Shown: positions 1 through 8,919, numbered from the stretch's first letter. The stretch is DNA of 64,000 nucleotides from Aquabacter sediminis (GCF_028863665.1 NZ_JARBFX010000011.1:62001-126000); one strand, 5' to 3'. The notes: generated by a model from the sequence alone, not told the origin. Translations and numbers: made by a program.

Positions 1-879
1 CCGCGCCTCTTCCGTGACCCCGCCAATGTGCGGGGAGACCACCACATTTTCCAGCTGCCACAAGGGATTGTCGGCGGCCGGCGGTTCCGGCGCGAAGGTG
101 TCGAGGCCGGCGCCGGCGATGCGACCCGCGCGCAGCGCCTCCACCAGCGCGCCCTCGTCCACCACCTCGCCGCGCGCGGTGTTGATGAGGAAAGCGGTGG
201 GCTTCATTAAGCCGAGCGTGCGGGCATTGATGAGGTCGCGCGTCTCCGGGGTGAGCGGGCAATGCAGGCTCACCACGTCGGCGGCGGCCAGCATCGCGTC
301 GAGGTCGGTGGCGCGGGTGGCGCCCTCCGCGAAGGCCGCATCGGGGGCGAACGGGTCATAGGCCTCAACGCGCATGCCGATGGCCCCGGCCATGCGGGCC
401 AGATGCCGGGCGATCAGGCCGAAGCCCACGAGGCCCAGCGTGCGGCCGCGCAGTTCGTGGCCCTGATAGGCCTTGGCCGCCCAGCCGCCGCCGCGCACAA
501 AGGCGTCCTGCCGGCGCATGTCCTTGATGAGGGCGAACATCATGGCCAGCGCATGCTCGGCCACCGAAGGAGCATTGGCACCCACCGCGGCCAGCACGGG
601 AATGCCGAGCGCCGTGGCCGCCGCCACGTCGATGTCATTGGTGCCGGCGCCGTGCTTGTGCACCAGCTTGAGGCGGGGCGAGGCCTTCAGAATGTCCGCA
701 TCGATCCGCTCCACGAGGCGGACGATGATCGCATCCGCCTGCCGGCTGGCGAGGAGGTCGATCACCTCGCTCTTGGGGGGATAGGGGCCGGTGGATAGGG
801 AAGTGATCCCCGCCGCGCGGAGCATCTCCTCCCCGGCGGCGGTCACGGGGCCGCCGAGGCTGACGACGGTGAAGCTCAT
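1..879 (-). CDS. D-2-hydroxyacid dehydrogenase (PGDH-like), 3' end cut by window
   Basis: NAD-dependent oxidoreductase of the D-isomer-specific 2-hydroxyacid dehydrogenase family, acting on a small 2-hydroxy/2-oxo acid in the cytoplasm. The frame is open for all 293 codons to the window edge. It shows a Rossmann motif (GLVGFGLIA), the substrate-binding Arg in NTARGEVVDEG, the catalytic Glu region (APEPP) and the catalytic His in SPHIGG, so only a few C-terminal residues are missing. The ATG lies 9 bp after the stop of the DHDPS-family gene, making this the fifth gene of the sugar-acid operon. It resembles phosphoglycerate dehydrogenase, but the operon suggests a C3-C5 hydroxyacid. Exact substrate unknown. 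Confidence 0.85.
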   Translation of the reverse strand, partial: MSFTVVSLGGPVTAAGEEMLRAAGITSLSTGPYPPKSEVIDLLASRQADAIIVRLVERIDADILKASPRLKLVHKHGAGTNDIDVAAATALGIPVLAAVGANAPSVAEHALAMMFALIKDMRRQDAFVRGGGWAAKAYQGHELRGRTLGLVGFGLIARHLARMAGAIGMRVEAYDPFAPDAAFAEGATRATDLDAMLAAADVVSLHCPLTPETRDLINARTLGLMKPTAFLINTARGEVVDEGALVEALRAGRIAGAGLDTFAPEPPAADNPLWQLENVVVSPHIGGVTEEAR

Positions 880-888
880 GGCGCGCCC

Positions 889-1779
889 TCACGCCACGGC
901 TTCGGCATAGCGCGCGGAGAGCGCCGCGATCTCAGCATCCGCCTCAGCGGAGATGAGCACCGGCGCGCGGCTGGCGCCCACCTCCGGGATGGCATGGCGC
1001 AAGGCGCGCTTGACCAAAGCGGGCGGGAAGCCGTGGGCGTAGAGCTCCTTGCGCAGCGTGCTGAAGCGGGTCTGCGCGGCTTCGGCGGCGGCCAGGTCGC
1101 CCTTGTCGAAGGCCGAGCTGATGGCGTTCAGCGTGACGGGGGCCACGTTGCCGAGCCCGGAAATGTTGCCGGCGGCGCCATTCTTCAGGCCGTGCAGGAT
1201 CAGCGAATCCGGGCCCACCAGCACGTCGAAATCGTCCCGCTCACGGGCGATGGCCAGGAAGCCGTCCAGGCTCTCCTGCGAGCCGGCGCTGTCCTTGATG
1301 CCGATGATGTTGGGATGATCGGCCAGGACGCGCGCGGTCTCGGGGGCGATGGTGTTCCCGGTGCGGGCGGGGATGTTGTAGAGATAGACCGGCAAGGACA
1401 GGGCGTCCGCCACCTTGCGATAATGGTCCACCAGTTCGGCCTGCGAGCAGGCGATGAAGGACGGCGTGATGGCCGACACCGCCTTCACGCCCAGCTTCTG
1501 GACTTCTTTGCCCAGCGCGATGGTCTGGTGGGTGGAGATTTCCCCGATATGGGCGAGCACCGGCTGGCGCCCCGCCGCCGCATCCACGCAGATGCGGGCC
1601 ACCTCGATCTTTTCCTCAAACGACAAGGCGTAGAATTCGCCATTGGTGCCGGCGCAGAAGATGCCGTTGCCGGCCCCGATCTGCCGGTCCACCTGCCGGC
1701 GCAGCGCCGCGCCATCGACCGTCTCCGTCGCGTCGAAGGGCGTGACGATGGCAACGAAGGTGCCCTTGATCTTGGTCAT
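889..1779 (-). CDS. DHDPS/NAL-family lyase or dehydratase (dapA-like)
   Basis: 296-aa class I aldolase-fold enzyme (dihydrodipicolinate synthase / N-acetylneuraminate lyase family). It carries the 2-oxo-acid-binding motif GTNGEF near residue 45, the catalytic Tyr in PVYLYNIPARTG and the Schiff-base Lys in IIGIKDSAG. The family cleaves or dehydrates 2-oxo acids such as 2-keto-3-deoxy sugar acids. Start chosen at the ATG beginning MTKIKGTF; the frame stays open upstream, but that part lacks family sequence and overlaps the previous gene. A true DapA is unlikely, because the gene sits in a sugar-acid operon between an iron-type alcohol dehydrogenase and a hydroxyacid dehydrogenase. Confidence 0.88.
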   Translation of the reverse strand: MTKIKGTFVAIVTPFDATETVDGAALRRQVDRQIGAGNGIFCAGTNGEFYALSFEEKIEVARICVDAAAGRQPVLAHIGEISTHQTIALGKEVQKLGVKAVSAITPSFIACSQAELVDHYRKVADALSLPVYLYNIPARTGNTIAPETARVLADHPNIIGIKDSAGSQESLDGFLAIARERDDFDVLVGPDSLILHGLKNGAAGNISGLGNVAPVTLNAISSAFDKGDLAAAEAAQTRFSTLRKELYAHGFPPALVKRALRHAIPEVGASRAPVLISAEADAEIAALSARYAEAVA

Positions 1780-1814
1780 GTCCTCAGCCTTTCCAATCTT
1801 GCTGTCGGGCCCGC

Positions 1815-2948
1815 TCAGTAGGCGGCCTCGTAAAGGGCGAGAATTTCCTCGCGGCTGATGTCGCGCGGATTGTTGTCGAGCAGCCGCCGAATGGCATGGG
1901 CCTCTGTGGCCATCACGGGCAGGTCCTCCCGCGGCACGCCATAGGCGGACAGGCGCATCTGGCAGCCCAGCGCGGCGCACCAGCCATAAGTGGCCTCCAG
2001 CACCTCGGCCGGATCGGCGGAAGGCTTCAGGCCCAGCGCTTCAAGCACGAGGGCGGTCTTCTCCGGCACGGCGGGGGCGTTGAAGGCCAGCACATGGGGG
2101 AAGATGAGCGCATTGGCCGCGCCATGGGCGATGTGGTGGCGCGTGCCCAGCGGATAGGCCACCGCATGGCCCGCCGTGGTGTTCACCGGGCCGAGGCAGA
2201 AGCCGCCATAGAGCGAGGCGAGCGCCAGGCCCGCGCGGGCCTCGGTATTCGACCCATCGCGGATGGCGGCCGCCAGGTGCTTACCCACCAGCCGCGCGCC
2301 TTCCAGCGCATAAAGGTCGATGGTGGGATGGGCCTTGCGGCTGGTGAAGGCCTCGACGCAATGGGCCAAGGCATCGACGCCGGTGGCCGCCGTGACCGCC
2401 GGGGGCACGGATAAAGTAAGGTCGGGGTCCACAACCGCGAGGTCCGCCTGCATGTGCAGGCTTTGCACCGCGAGCTTGTTCTGGGTGATGGGGTCGGTGA
2501 CGAGGGCGCGCGTGCCCGCCTCGCTGCCGGTGCCGGCGGTCGTGGGCACCTGGATGAGGGCGGCACCCTTGGCATTCACCTTTTCCGGTCCCACCACCTC
2601 GGCCAGCGACTGCCCGGAGCCGGGCAGCACGGCGGCGAGCTTGGCCAGATCCATGGCGCTGCCGCCGCCAAACCCGATCACCACCTCCGCCTGCGCCGCG
2701 CCGGCGCGGGCGAGGAGCGCCTCCAGGTTCGGCACGTCCGGCTCGGGCTTCACCTCGCCGAAGACGGTGACCTCGCCCTGAAGGCCGAGGAGATCGATGC
2801 GGGCGGCATTGAAGGCGTCGGCCACCACCAGGATGCGGGAAAAGCCCTTTTCCGCGATCCAGCGCGGCACGGACGCCACTGTCCCGGAGCCGAACAGGAT
2901 GCGGGGCGGGCGCGCCAGTTCGATGGGCGCGGAGAGACCTGCGGTCAT
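1815..2948 (-). CDS. Iron-containing (type III) alcohol dehydrogenase
   Basis: 377-aa group III metal-dependent alcohol dehydrogenase. The N-terminal dinucleotide domain has GFGGGSAMD and TTAGTGSE. The C-terminal helical domain has the metal ligands expected for the family in GVDALAHCVEAF, GHAVAYPLG and HHIAHGAANAL. It would interconvert an alcohol or hydroxyacid with an aldehyde or keto compound using NAD(P). It lies 15 bp downstream of pdxA2 and 35 bp upstream of the DHDPS-family gene, so it is co-transcribed with the DUF1537 kinase. Length matches the family. Substrate unknown; maleylacetate-reductase-like relatives have similar motifs. Confidence 0.88.
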   Translation of the reverse strand: MTAGLSAPIELARPPRILFGSGTVASVPRWIAEKGFSRILVVADAFNAARIDLLGLQGEVTVFGEVKPEPDVPNLEALLARAGAAQAEVVIGFGGGSAMDLAKLAAVLPGSGQSLAEVVGPEKVNAKGAALIQVPTTAGTGSEAGTRALVTDPITQNKLAVQSLHMQADLAVVDPDLTLSVPPAVTAATGVDALAHCVEAFTSRKAHPTIDLYALEGARLVGKHLAAAIRDGSNTEARAGLALASLYGGFCLGPVNTTAGHAVAYPLGTRHHIAHGAANALIFPHVLAFNAPAVPEKTALVLEALGLKPSADPAEVLEATYGWCAALGCQMRLSAYGVPREDLPVMATEAHAIRRLLDNNPRDISREEILALYEAAY

Positions 2949-2963
2949 GATGTCGCCCTTCCT

Positions 2964-3989
2964 TCAGTGCGTTCCGGAAGCGGCGAGCTTCTCGGCATAA
3001 TCGATGGCCTCGATGAGGCTCAGTTCGTTGGCGATGCCCTTGCCGGCAATGTCGAAGGCCGTGCCGTGATCCACCGAGGTGCGGATGATGGGCAGGCCCA
3101 GCGTGATGTTGACGCCGGACAGGGCGTCCCAGGTGCCGGTCTCGGGATTGACGTTGAAGCCCAGCAGCTTGACCGGGATGTGCCCCTGGTCGTGATACAT
3201 GGCCACCACGGCATCGAACTGGCCGGCGCGCAGCTTCACGAACACGGTGTCGCCGGGCACGGGGCCGACCACGTCGAGCCCGTCGGCCACGCACTTGGCG
3301 ATGGTGGGGGTGCTCACCTCCATGTCCTCGCGCCCGAACAGGCCGCCCTCGCCCGCATGGGGATTGAGCGCGGCCACCGCGATGCGGCGGCGGGAGAGGC
3401 CGAGGCCCTTCAGCGTCTGGTCGGTGAGGTCGATCACATAGCGCAGCCGCTCGGGCGTGAGCTTGGCGGGCACGTCCTTCAGGGCGATGTGTGTGGTCAG
3501 GTGGCTGACCCGCATATTGCCGTGGGCGAGCATCATCACCGAACCACGGGCGCCGGTGAGATCCGCCAACATGTCGGTATGGCCAGCATAATGATAGCCG
3601 GCCTTGTTCAGCGCCTCCTTGTTGAGAGGTGCCGTCACCAGCCCCTGCACGCGGCCGGCCTGGGCGAGGCGCACGGCGCGCTCGATGGCGAGGAAGGCAA
3701 AGCGGCCGCCATCAAGGCTCAGCACGCCCGGCCGGATGGGCTCTCCCTCCGGCCCCGCCTGGAGGCAGGCGAGCGCCGGCCATTCCGCGTCCGCCTCGCT
3801 CACCTCGGGGATGGGGAGCGTGGAGCCAAGCAGCGCCTGCGCCTCCTGCAGCGCTGGATTGGAGCCGATGATGAGGAGCCGCAAATCGCCGGCGGCGAGC
3901 CGGTCCTTCAGCCGCTCGCAGGCCTTGACGATGATCTCCGGTCCGACCCCGGCCGGGTCGCCCATGGTGACGGCCAAATGCGGCGTCAT
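2964..3989 (-). CDS. pdxA2: PdxA2-type four-carbon acid-sugar 4-phosphate dehydrogenase
   Basis: 341-aa member of the PdxA family, a cytoplasmic NAD- and divalent-metal-dependent oxidative decarboxylase. Visible are the N-terminal MGDPAGVGPE, GHTDML, NPHAGEGG, MYHDQGHIPVKL and SVDHGTAFDIAGKG, which supply the family's metal-binding histidines and phosphate contacts. Authentic PdxA acts in pyridoxal phosphate synthesis. Paralogues next to DUF1537 kinases (PdxA2) oxidise D-threonate or D-erythronate 4-phosphate to dihydroxyacetone phosphate and CO2. Its ATG overlaps the DUF1537 stop by four bases, so translational coupling with that kinase favours the PdxA2 role. Confidence 0.87.
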   Translation of the reverse strand: MTPHLAVTMGDPAGVGPEIIVKACERLKDRLAAGDLRLLIIGSNPALQEAQALLGSTLPIPEVSEADAEWPALACLQAGPEGEPIRPGVLSLDGGRFAFLAIERAVRLAQAGRVQGLVTAPLNKEALNKAGYHYAGHTDMLADLTGARGSVMMLAHGNMRVSHLTTHIALKDVPAKLTPERLRYVIDLTDQTLKGLGLSRRRIAVAALNPHAGEGGLFGREDMEVSTPTIAKCVADGLDVVGPVPGDTVFVKLRAGQFDAVVAMYHDQGHIPVKLLGFNVNPETGTWDALSGVNITLGLPIIRTSVDHGTAFDIAGKGIANELSLIEAIDYAEKLAASGTH

Positions 3990-5191
3990 GCGCGCGCTCC
4001 TTGCATTGGAAAGATCAGCCGCCGCAGCAGCAGGGAATCACCGAAGGCACCGGACTTCGACACCACATGCACCCCGTCGAACCGCCCGCCCCGCAGGATG
4101 GACACGGGGATGCCGGTCTCGAAGGCGCCCAGAAGGTCGAGCCGCTCCGCGCCCAAGGAAAGACTGAGGGACCGCAGGGTCTCGCCCCCGGACACCACCA
4201 GAGTGCCCGGCGCCCGCAGCGTCTGCAGAAGGCGGGCGAATTCATCGGCAATGCGCCGCGCCGCTTCTGCACGGGGCGTACCCTCGGGCAGCGCCAGCGA
4301 GACAAGCGCAACGCCTTCGGCCTCAAGGCGCGCGGCGACGCGGGCCGCCTCGTCCCGCCCGCCGCCGGAGATCTGGAAGGCGGCCCCGCCACAGGCCTCC
4401 ACCTGCGCCCGCGTCACCGGATGATCGGTGCCGAAGAGACCGAGCAGGGGGCGCGGCAGGGCGCGGGGATCGACCAGGACGGGCTCCGCCTCCCCCGCCA
4501 GTGCGAGAGCCAGCCCGCCACTGCCGCACCACAGGATGCGTCCGCCAGCAGAACGTCCATCGCGCGCGAGGGTGGCGAGGTCCGCCTGCGTCTCCACATC
4601 CCACAGACTGAGGCCGAGGGGTACCGGCTCGCCCGGGCGGCACAGATGGACGGAAAAGCCGAGGGCCCTGAGCCCGGCCGCGAGGTCTTCACCCACCGGC
4701 CGCACGCCATCGGCGCCCAGCAACATCTGGATGCCGCCCCGCGTGACCCGGCCGTGATGGGGAAAGGCGGGCGCGATGATGCAGCGTTGGAACGCCATGG
4801 CGTCCAGCCAGCCGGCGATCTCCGCCGCGCCCCGCCCCCGCAACAGGCTGTCGAGCTTGCAGAAGAAAAGCGGGACGCCCGGGCCCGCCCCGTCCGGCAG
4901 GCCGGCAGCGAGGGACGCAACCGTTCCTCGCGCGGTTGCCGGGTCGCTCTCGCGGGTATCGCTGTCGATGGCGAGTGCGCCCGTGCCCGGCGCCTGCGGC
5001 GCCGCGAGGTGAACCGGCAGCGCTTGGCCAGGTCGCACGAAGGCCATGGCGGAATCCAGCGCGCCGGTCAGGTCATCGGCAATGAGGCGCAGAGGCAGGG
5101 CGAGCGCGGCTGCGTCGGGCGCGACTGCGCCCGCAGCGGGACGATCCGCGGCCGGCGCGACGATGGGCGCCGTCATGGATGCCGCCACCAT
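3986..5191 (-). CDS. DUF1537 four-carbon acid-sugar kinase (DtnK/OtnK-like)
   Basis: 401-aa kinase of the DUF1537 family (sugar-binding N domain plus nucleotide-binding C domain). The N-terminal LIADDLTGALDSA motif (about residues 37-49) carries the family's conserved Asp pair. FFCKLDSLLRG follows, and the C-terminal domain has VVSGGETLRSL and VSKSGAFGDSLLL, the latter typical of ATP binding. Such kinases phosphorylate D-threonate, erythronate or related acids at O4. First gene of the minus-strand operon, divergent from the GntR regulator. The ATG at 5191 is used; an in-frame ATG five codons later is possible. The N-terminal 30 residues are Ala/Pro-rich and probably disordered. Confidence 0.87.
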   Translation of the reverse strand: MVAASMTAPIVAPAADRPAAGAVAPDAAALALPLRLIADDLTGALDSAMAFVRPGQALPVHLAAPQAPGTGALAIDSDTRESDPATARGTVASLAAGLPDGAGPGVPLFFCKLDSLLRGRGAAEIAGWLDAMAFQRCIIAPAFPHHGRVTRGGIQMLLGADGVRPVGEDLAAGLRALGFSVHLCRPGEPVPLGLSLWDVETQADLATLARDGRSAGGRILWCGSGGLALALAGEAEPVLVDPRALPRPLLGLFGTDHPVTRAQVEACGGAAFQISGGGRDEAARVAARLEAEGVALVSLALPEGTPRAEAARRIADEFARLLQTLRAPGTLVVSGGETLRSLSLSLGAERLDLLGAFETGIPVSILRGGRFDGVHVVSKSGAFGDSLLLRRLIFPMQGARA

Positions 5192-5315
5192 GCGCCCGAC
5201 ACGCGCGGGATGCGCTTGGTGCGGACGAGAATGGGGCTCACCGGTCTCTCCCTGGCATGGACGGCCTGGAGGGCGCGCCCGTGATGGGGTGATACGCCGG
5301 CCCCAGCGCGTGTGT

Positions 5316-5337
5316 CAACATGTTGTAATGTTGAAAA
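5316..5337. promoter_or_regulatory. Candidate GntR operator in divergent promoter region
   Basis: A perfect 10-bp palindrome CAACATGTTG (5316-5325) runs into a direct repeat of ATGTTG (5320-5325 and 5328-5333). It lies between the divergently transcribed DUF1537 kinase (start 5191) and GntR gene (start 5485), where an autoregulatory FadR-type operator would be expected. Assignment is by position and symmetry only. Confidence 0.35.
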
Positions 5338-5484
5338 TTCGCTCCAGACGCTGCCGAAGTCAGATCGCCCCTTGCCAACGACCGACGCGCGGGCAATGTG
5401 TTATAAGACGAGCCGGCGGAATTGCCCAGGTCGAGACCGTCACGGTCGCCGTCCGCCTGCTCCGTTCTGTTCTGGAAAGTTGTC

Positions 5485-6276
5485 ATGGCCGATCGCGACA
5501 CCCCGGAGGATGCTTCCGTGCCCGCCCCCGCTTTTGAGACGGGGCCCGAGGGTTTGGACGGCAGCACCGACCGCGCGCACCGCACGCCCCTGGTCCAGCG
5601 CGTCTACCAGTTGCTGCTCACCAAGATCAGCCGCGGCGACTTCCAGCCCGACGAGAAGCTGCCTGGCGAGCACGAGCTGGCCGGTCAGTTCCTGGTGTCC
5701 CGCCCCATCATCCGCGAAGCGTTGCGGCGCCTCAGGGACGAGGGCCTGATCTATTCCCGCCAGGGGGCGGGAAGCTTCGTGAAGGTGCGCGTCGAGGAGA
5801 GCCGCGCCATCGGCTACTCCCCCGTGGAGACCATCGCCGACATCCAGCGCTGCTACGAATTCCGCCTCACCATCGAGCCGGACCACGCTTATTACGCCGC
5901 TTTGCGCTGGAACGAGCCGGCGCTTGCCGCCATTGCCGCGGCGCTCGATCTGATGCGGGATGCCACCCAGGCGCACCGGCACAGGGAAGATGCGGACTAT
6001 GCCTTCCACTGCGCCATCGCCCAGGCCTCGAACAACCATTATTACATCTCCTCCATGCAGGCCCTGAAGGACCACATCGCGGTGGGCATGAAGTTCCACG
6101 GCGTTTCGCTCATGGGTCCCCATTCCGGGCTGGCGGGCGTGTTCAAGGAGCACCAGGGCGTCTTCGATGCCATCCGCAGACGCGATGCGCAGACCGCCCG
6201 CACCCTTATGCGCCAGCATCTGGAGGGCTCCCGCGACCGCATTTTCGAGGGCCGGACACTCGACCTTTCGCTCTGA
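5485..6276 (+). CDS. GntR-family (FadR/FCD) transcriptional regulator
   Basis: 263-aa ligand-responsive repressor. An N-terminal winged helix-turn-helix (about residues 33-100, with LPGEHELAGQFLVSRPIIREALRRL) is followed by an FCD all-helical effector domain with metal-ligand-type residues in DYAFHCAIA and the later EHQGVFDAI. FCD regulators commonly sense small organic acids, fitting the flanking sugar-acid operon and the tctC-lar operon. Start placed at the ATG preceded by GGAAAG (5474-5479); the open frame extends 21 codons further upstream without family sequence. Probably controls both flanking transcription units. Confidence 0.87.
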   Translation: MADRDTPEDASVPAPAFETGPEGLDGSTDRAHRTPLVQRVYQLLLTKISRGDFQPDEKLPGEHELAGQFLVSRPIIREALRRLRDEGLIYSRQGAGSFVKVRVEESRAIGYSPVETIADIQRCYEFRLTIEPDHAYYAALRWNEPALAAIAAALDLMRDATQAHRHREDADYAFHCAIAQASNNHYYISSMQALKDHIAVGMKFHGVSLMGPHSGLAGVFKEHQGVFDAIRRRDAQTARTLMRQHLEGSRDRIFEGRTLDLSL

Positions 6277-6423
6277 CCTCCACGTTCCGCCGAAGCCGCC
6301 CCCGCGCCCAAGAGCGCCTGTCATCGACCGCCACTTGCCGCGTCGGCGGCGCATGCCGTGCGGCAACCCGGACCGCGCCGCGCGCCCTTGAACGCTGTGG
6401 CCACCCCACCCCATCCGTGACAT

Positions 6424-6443
6424 CTTGACAAATAGTGGACAAG
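6424..6443. promoter_or_regulatory. Candidate operator / -35 region upstream of tctC-lar operon
   Basis: CTTGACAAATAGTGGACAAG is an imperfect dyad (arms CTTGAC and GACAAG, 5 of 6 matching) that includes a consensus-like TTGACA. FadR-type GntR proteins favour TTGT/ACAA-type half sites. It lies 113 bp upstream of the tctC start in a 279-bp gap that shows no other gene. Confidence 0.3.
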
Positions 6444-6555
6444 TCCGCAGGTTGCCTCCGGATGGTCGCCCAGCGCCGTCCCAGGCGGAGCCGCCCGGCT
6501 CCCGGCCACTGGCCGCATTGCCCCATGGCCGCACACAGAAAACTCGGAGGAAGCT

Positions 6556-7530
6556 GTGAAGCTCAGATCCCTCGCCGCTGCTTGCCTGTCGCTCGTCCTC
6601 GCCAGCCCGGTGATGGCACAGCCCGCCTATCCCTCCCGCCCGGTGACCATCGTGGTGCCCTTCTCCTCCGGCGGCACGGCGGACATCATCGCCCGCATGG
6701 TGGCGGAGAATCTCCAGAAGAAGCTGGGCCAGCCCTTCATCGTCGAGAATATCGGCGGCGGCGGCGGCGTGACCGGCGTGGACAAGGTGGTGCGCTCCGC
6801 GCCCGACGGCAACACGCTGGTGCTCGCCTCCACCTCGAACCTCGCCGTTCACCCGACCCTTTATGGCGAGAAGTTTCCCTATCGCACCCTGCGCGACCTC
6901 AAGCCCATCGCCCAGGTCTCGGTGGTGCCCAACGTGCTGGTGATCAACCCCGAGAAGATCCCGGCCCGCACCGTGCCCGACCTCATCGCCTATCTGAAGG
7001 CGAACCCGGACAAGGTGTCCTTCGGCTCCGCCGGCATCGGCACCACCCAGCACCTGGCTGGCGAGATGTTCATGCAGAAGACCGGCACCCAGATGGTGCA
7101 CGTGCCCTATAAGGGCTCGTCCGCCATGCTGCCGGACCTGCTCTCCGGCAATGTGGAGCTGGCCTTCGACAATGTGCCGCTGCTGCTGCCTTATGTGAAG
7201 AATGGCAAGCTGGTGGCGCTCGCCGTGGCGACCCCCGAGCGCGAGGCCTTCGACAAGAATCTGCCCACCGTGGCCGAGTTCGTCCCCGGCTTCGAGGCCA
7301 CCGCCTGGCATGGTTTCCTCGCCCCCGCCGGCACGCCCGACGAGATCACCAACAAGCTGGCGGCCGAGATCGACGCCTTCATGAAGCAGCCCGACACCAT
7401 CGCCAAGATGGAGGCCATGGGCGTGACCCCGGTGTCCAATTCCTCCCCCGCCAAGTTCACCGATCTCATCAAGTCGCAGACGGCGCAGTGGAAGGAAGTC
7501 ATCGAGAAGGGCAACATCAAGCCCCAGTGA
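6556..7530 (+). CDS. TctC-family periplasmic solute-binding protein
   Basis: 324-aa extracytoplasmic receptor of the tripartite tricarboxylate transporter (Bug/TctC) family. A Sec signal peptide ends near VMAQ (residue 22), then YPSRPVTIVVPFSSGGTADI, the classical Bug N-terminus that builds the carboxylate pocket, and GSAGIGTTQHLAGE later. The start is a GTG with GGAGG 5 bases upstream. It binds a carboxylic acid, here probably the sugar acid used by the neighbouring enzymes. No TctA/TctB membrane genes are in the window, so it must pair with a distant transporter or act as a sensor. First gene of the lar transcription unit. Confidence 0.9.
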   Translation: MKLRSLAAACLSLVLASPVMAQPAYPSRPVTIVVPFSSGGTADIIARMVAENLQKKLGQPFIVENIGGGGGVTGVDKVVRSAPDGNTLVLASTSNLAVHPTLYGEKFPYRTLRDLKPIAQVSVVPNVLVINPEKIPARTVPDLIAYLKANPDKVSFGSAGIGTTQHLAGEMFMQKTGTQMVHVPYKGSSAMLPDLLSGNVELAFDNVPLLLPYVKNGKLVALAVATPEREAFDKNLPTVAEFVPGFEATAWHGFLAPAGTPDEITNKLAAEIDAFMKQPDTIAKMEAMGVTPVSNSSPAKFTDLIKSQTAQWKEVIEKGNIKPQ

Positions 7531-7542
7531 TAAGATTCGCAC

Positions 7543-7564
7543 GCGGCGGGCCTCGGCCCGCCGC
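7543..7564 (+). other. Intercistronic hairpin between tctC and larA
   Basis: Perfect 10-bp GC-only inverted repeat (GCGGCGGGCC, two-base gap, GGCCCGCCGC), 12 bp after the tctC stop and without a T-tract. It is more likely an mRNA-stabilising or partial-attenuation structure than a full terminator. Such hairpins often let a binding protein be made in excess of the downstream enzymes. Confidence 0.55.
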
Positions 7565-7593
7565 GGCATAAAGAACAGAACGGGAGAGACGCC

Positions 7594-8919
7594 ATGCGGC
7601 CGAGCTATGTGAAGCTGGTCGAGAACACCCCGCTGCCCCGCATGGCCCTGGTCCGCCAGAATTTCTTCGCCGCCCCGGCGGTGGAGCCGGAAGCGGCGGT
7701 GCATGATGCCCTGGCCTCCGCCGGCTTCGTGCGGGAGGCCATCCGGCCGGGCATGTCGGTGGCCCTCACCGTGGGCAGCCGGGGCCTTGCCAGCCTGCCG
7801 GAGCTGGTGCGCGCCATCGTCAGCGAACTGAAGGCGCTGGGCGCCCATCCCTTCATCGTGCCCTCCATGGGCAGCCATGGCGGCGCCACCGCCGAGGGCC
7901 AGGCCAAGGTGCTGGCTCAGCTCGGCGTGACCGAGGACAGCGCCGGCTGCCCCATCCGCTCCTCCATGGAGACCGTGGAAGTGGGCGTGCTGGACAATGG
8001 CATGTCGGTGCGCATCGACCGCCTCGCCTTCGAGGCGGACGGCATCGTCCTCTTCAACCGCATCAAGCCGCACAGCGCCTTCCGGGCCCAGAATGAGAGC
8101 GGCCTCGTCAAGATGCTGGCCATCGGCCTCGGCAAGCAGTCCGGCGCCGACAATTGCCACGCCTGGGGCTTCAACCATGTGGGCCGCTTCATCATCGAGA
8201 TGGCGCGGGTGAAGCTGGCCACCTGCAAGGTGCTGTTCGGCATCGGCACGGTGGAAAACGCCTATGACCGCCTGTGCAAGGTGGTGGTGCTGCCGCCCGA
8301 AGGGCTGATCGAGGCGGAGCGCGCTTTCCTCGCCGAGGCCATGCGCAACATGCCCCGCCTGCCGCTAGGCCCCCTCGACCAGCCCTTGGCGTCCGGCCCC
8401 TTGGACGTGCTGCTGGTGGATTATGTGGGCAAGGAATTTTCCGGCAGCGGCATGGACCCCAACATCACCGGCCGCCCCTCCACCACCGCCATCAAGGGCG
8501 GCCCGAGCGTCTCGCGCATCATCGTGCTGGATGTGACCGACAAGAGCCAGGGCAATGCCAATGGCGTCGCCCGCGCCGACGTCATCACCGACCGCCTGTT
8601 CAACCGCTTCGACCGGGAGGCGGTCTATACCAATTCGCTGACCTCCGGCGTCCTCATCGCCGCTTCGCTGCCCATGGCCATGCCGGATGACAAGACGGCC
8701 ATCCAGGCAGCGGTGAAGACCTGCGAATCCCAGACGCCGGATGCCATCACCATGATCCGCATCCCCAACACGCTGCACCTGGAATATCTCTACGCCTCCG
8801 AGGCGCTGCTGCCGCAGATCGCCCACCGGCCGGGCATCGAGATCCTGACCGAGCCGCGCGCCATGGGCTTCGACGCGGACGGGCGCCTCTTGGACCCGTG
8901 GCCGGACCTGCCCCATTGA
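7594..8919 (+). CDS. larA: LarA-family nickel-pincer racemase/epimerase, substrate unknown
   Basis: 441-aa DUF2088/LarA-family enzyme. In Lactiplantibacillus LarA the nickel-pincer (NPN) cofactor is tethered to Lys184, with His200 a Ni ligand and His108/His174 catalytic. Equivalent residues are seen here: His95 (MGSHGG), His160 (RIKPHSAF), Lys173 (SGLVKML) and His189 (ADNCHAW), with near-identical spacing. The family racemises lactate and, in homologues, epimerises other 2-hydroxyacids by hydride transfer. RBS GGGAG precedes the ATG. It is followed at once by larC, larE and larB, so the cofactor is made from the same transcript. The context of sugar-acid kinase and PdxA2 argues for a C4-C6 sugar acid rather than lactate. 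Confidence 0.88.
   Translation: MRPSYVKLVENTPLPRMALVRQNFFAAPAVEPEAAVHDALASAGFVREAIRPGMSVALTVGSRGLASLPELVRAIVSELKALGAHPFIVPSMGSHGGATAEGQAKVLAQLGVTEDSAGCPIRSSMETVEVGVLDNGMSVRIDRLAFEADGIVLFNRIKPHSAFRAQNESGLVKMLAIGLGKQSGADNCHAWGFNHVGRFIIEMARVKLATCKVLFGIGTVENAYDRLCKVVVLPPEGLIEAERAFLAEAMRNMPRLPLGPLDQPLASGPLDVLLVDYVGKEFSGSGMDPNITGRPSTTAIKGGPSVSRIIVLDVTDKSQGNANGVARADVITDRLFNRFDREAVYTNSLTSGVLIAASLPMAMPDDKTAIQAAVKTCESQTPDAITMIRIPNTLHLEYLYASEALLPQIAHRPGIEILTEPRAMGFDADGRLLDPWPDLPH

Noticed and set aside
889-1779. Calling this gene dapA of lysine synthesis
   Set aside because: It belongs to a sugar-acid operon and dapD lies elsewhere (54444); family membership alone does not show the DapA reaction.
2454-4424. 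Open frame of 656 codons on the plus strand
   Set aside because: Antisense to the iron-ADH, pdxA2 and kinase genes, which carry full family motifs.
5398-5414. Second operator-like stretch AATGTGTTATAAGACGA near the GntR start
   Set aside because: No convincing symmetry; left unassigned in favour of the palindrome at 5316.
5440-8178. Open frame of 912 codons on the minus strand
   Set aside because: Overlaps GntR, tctC and larA antisense; no recognisable domain.
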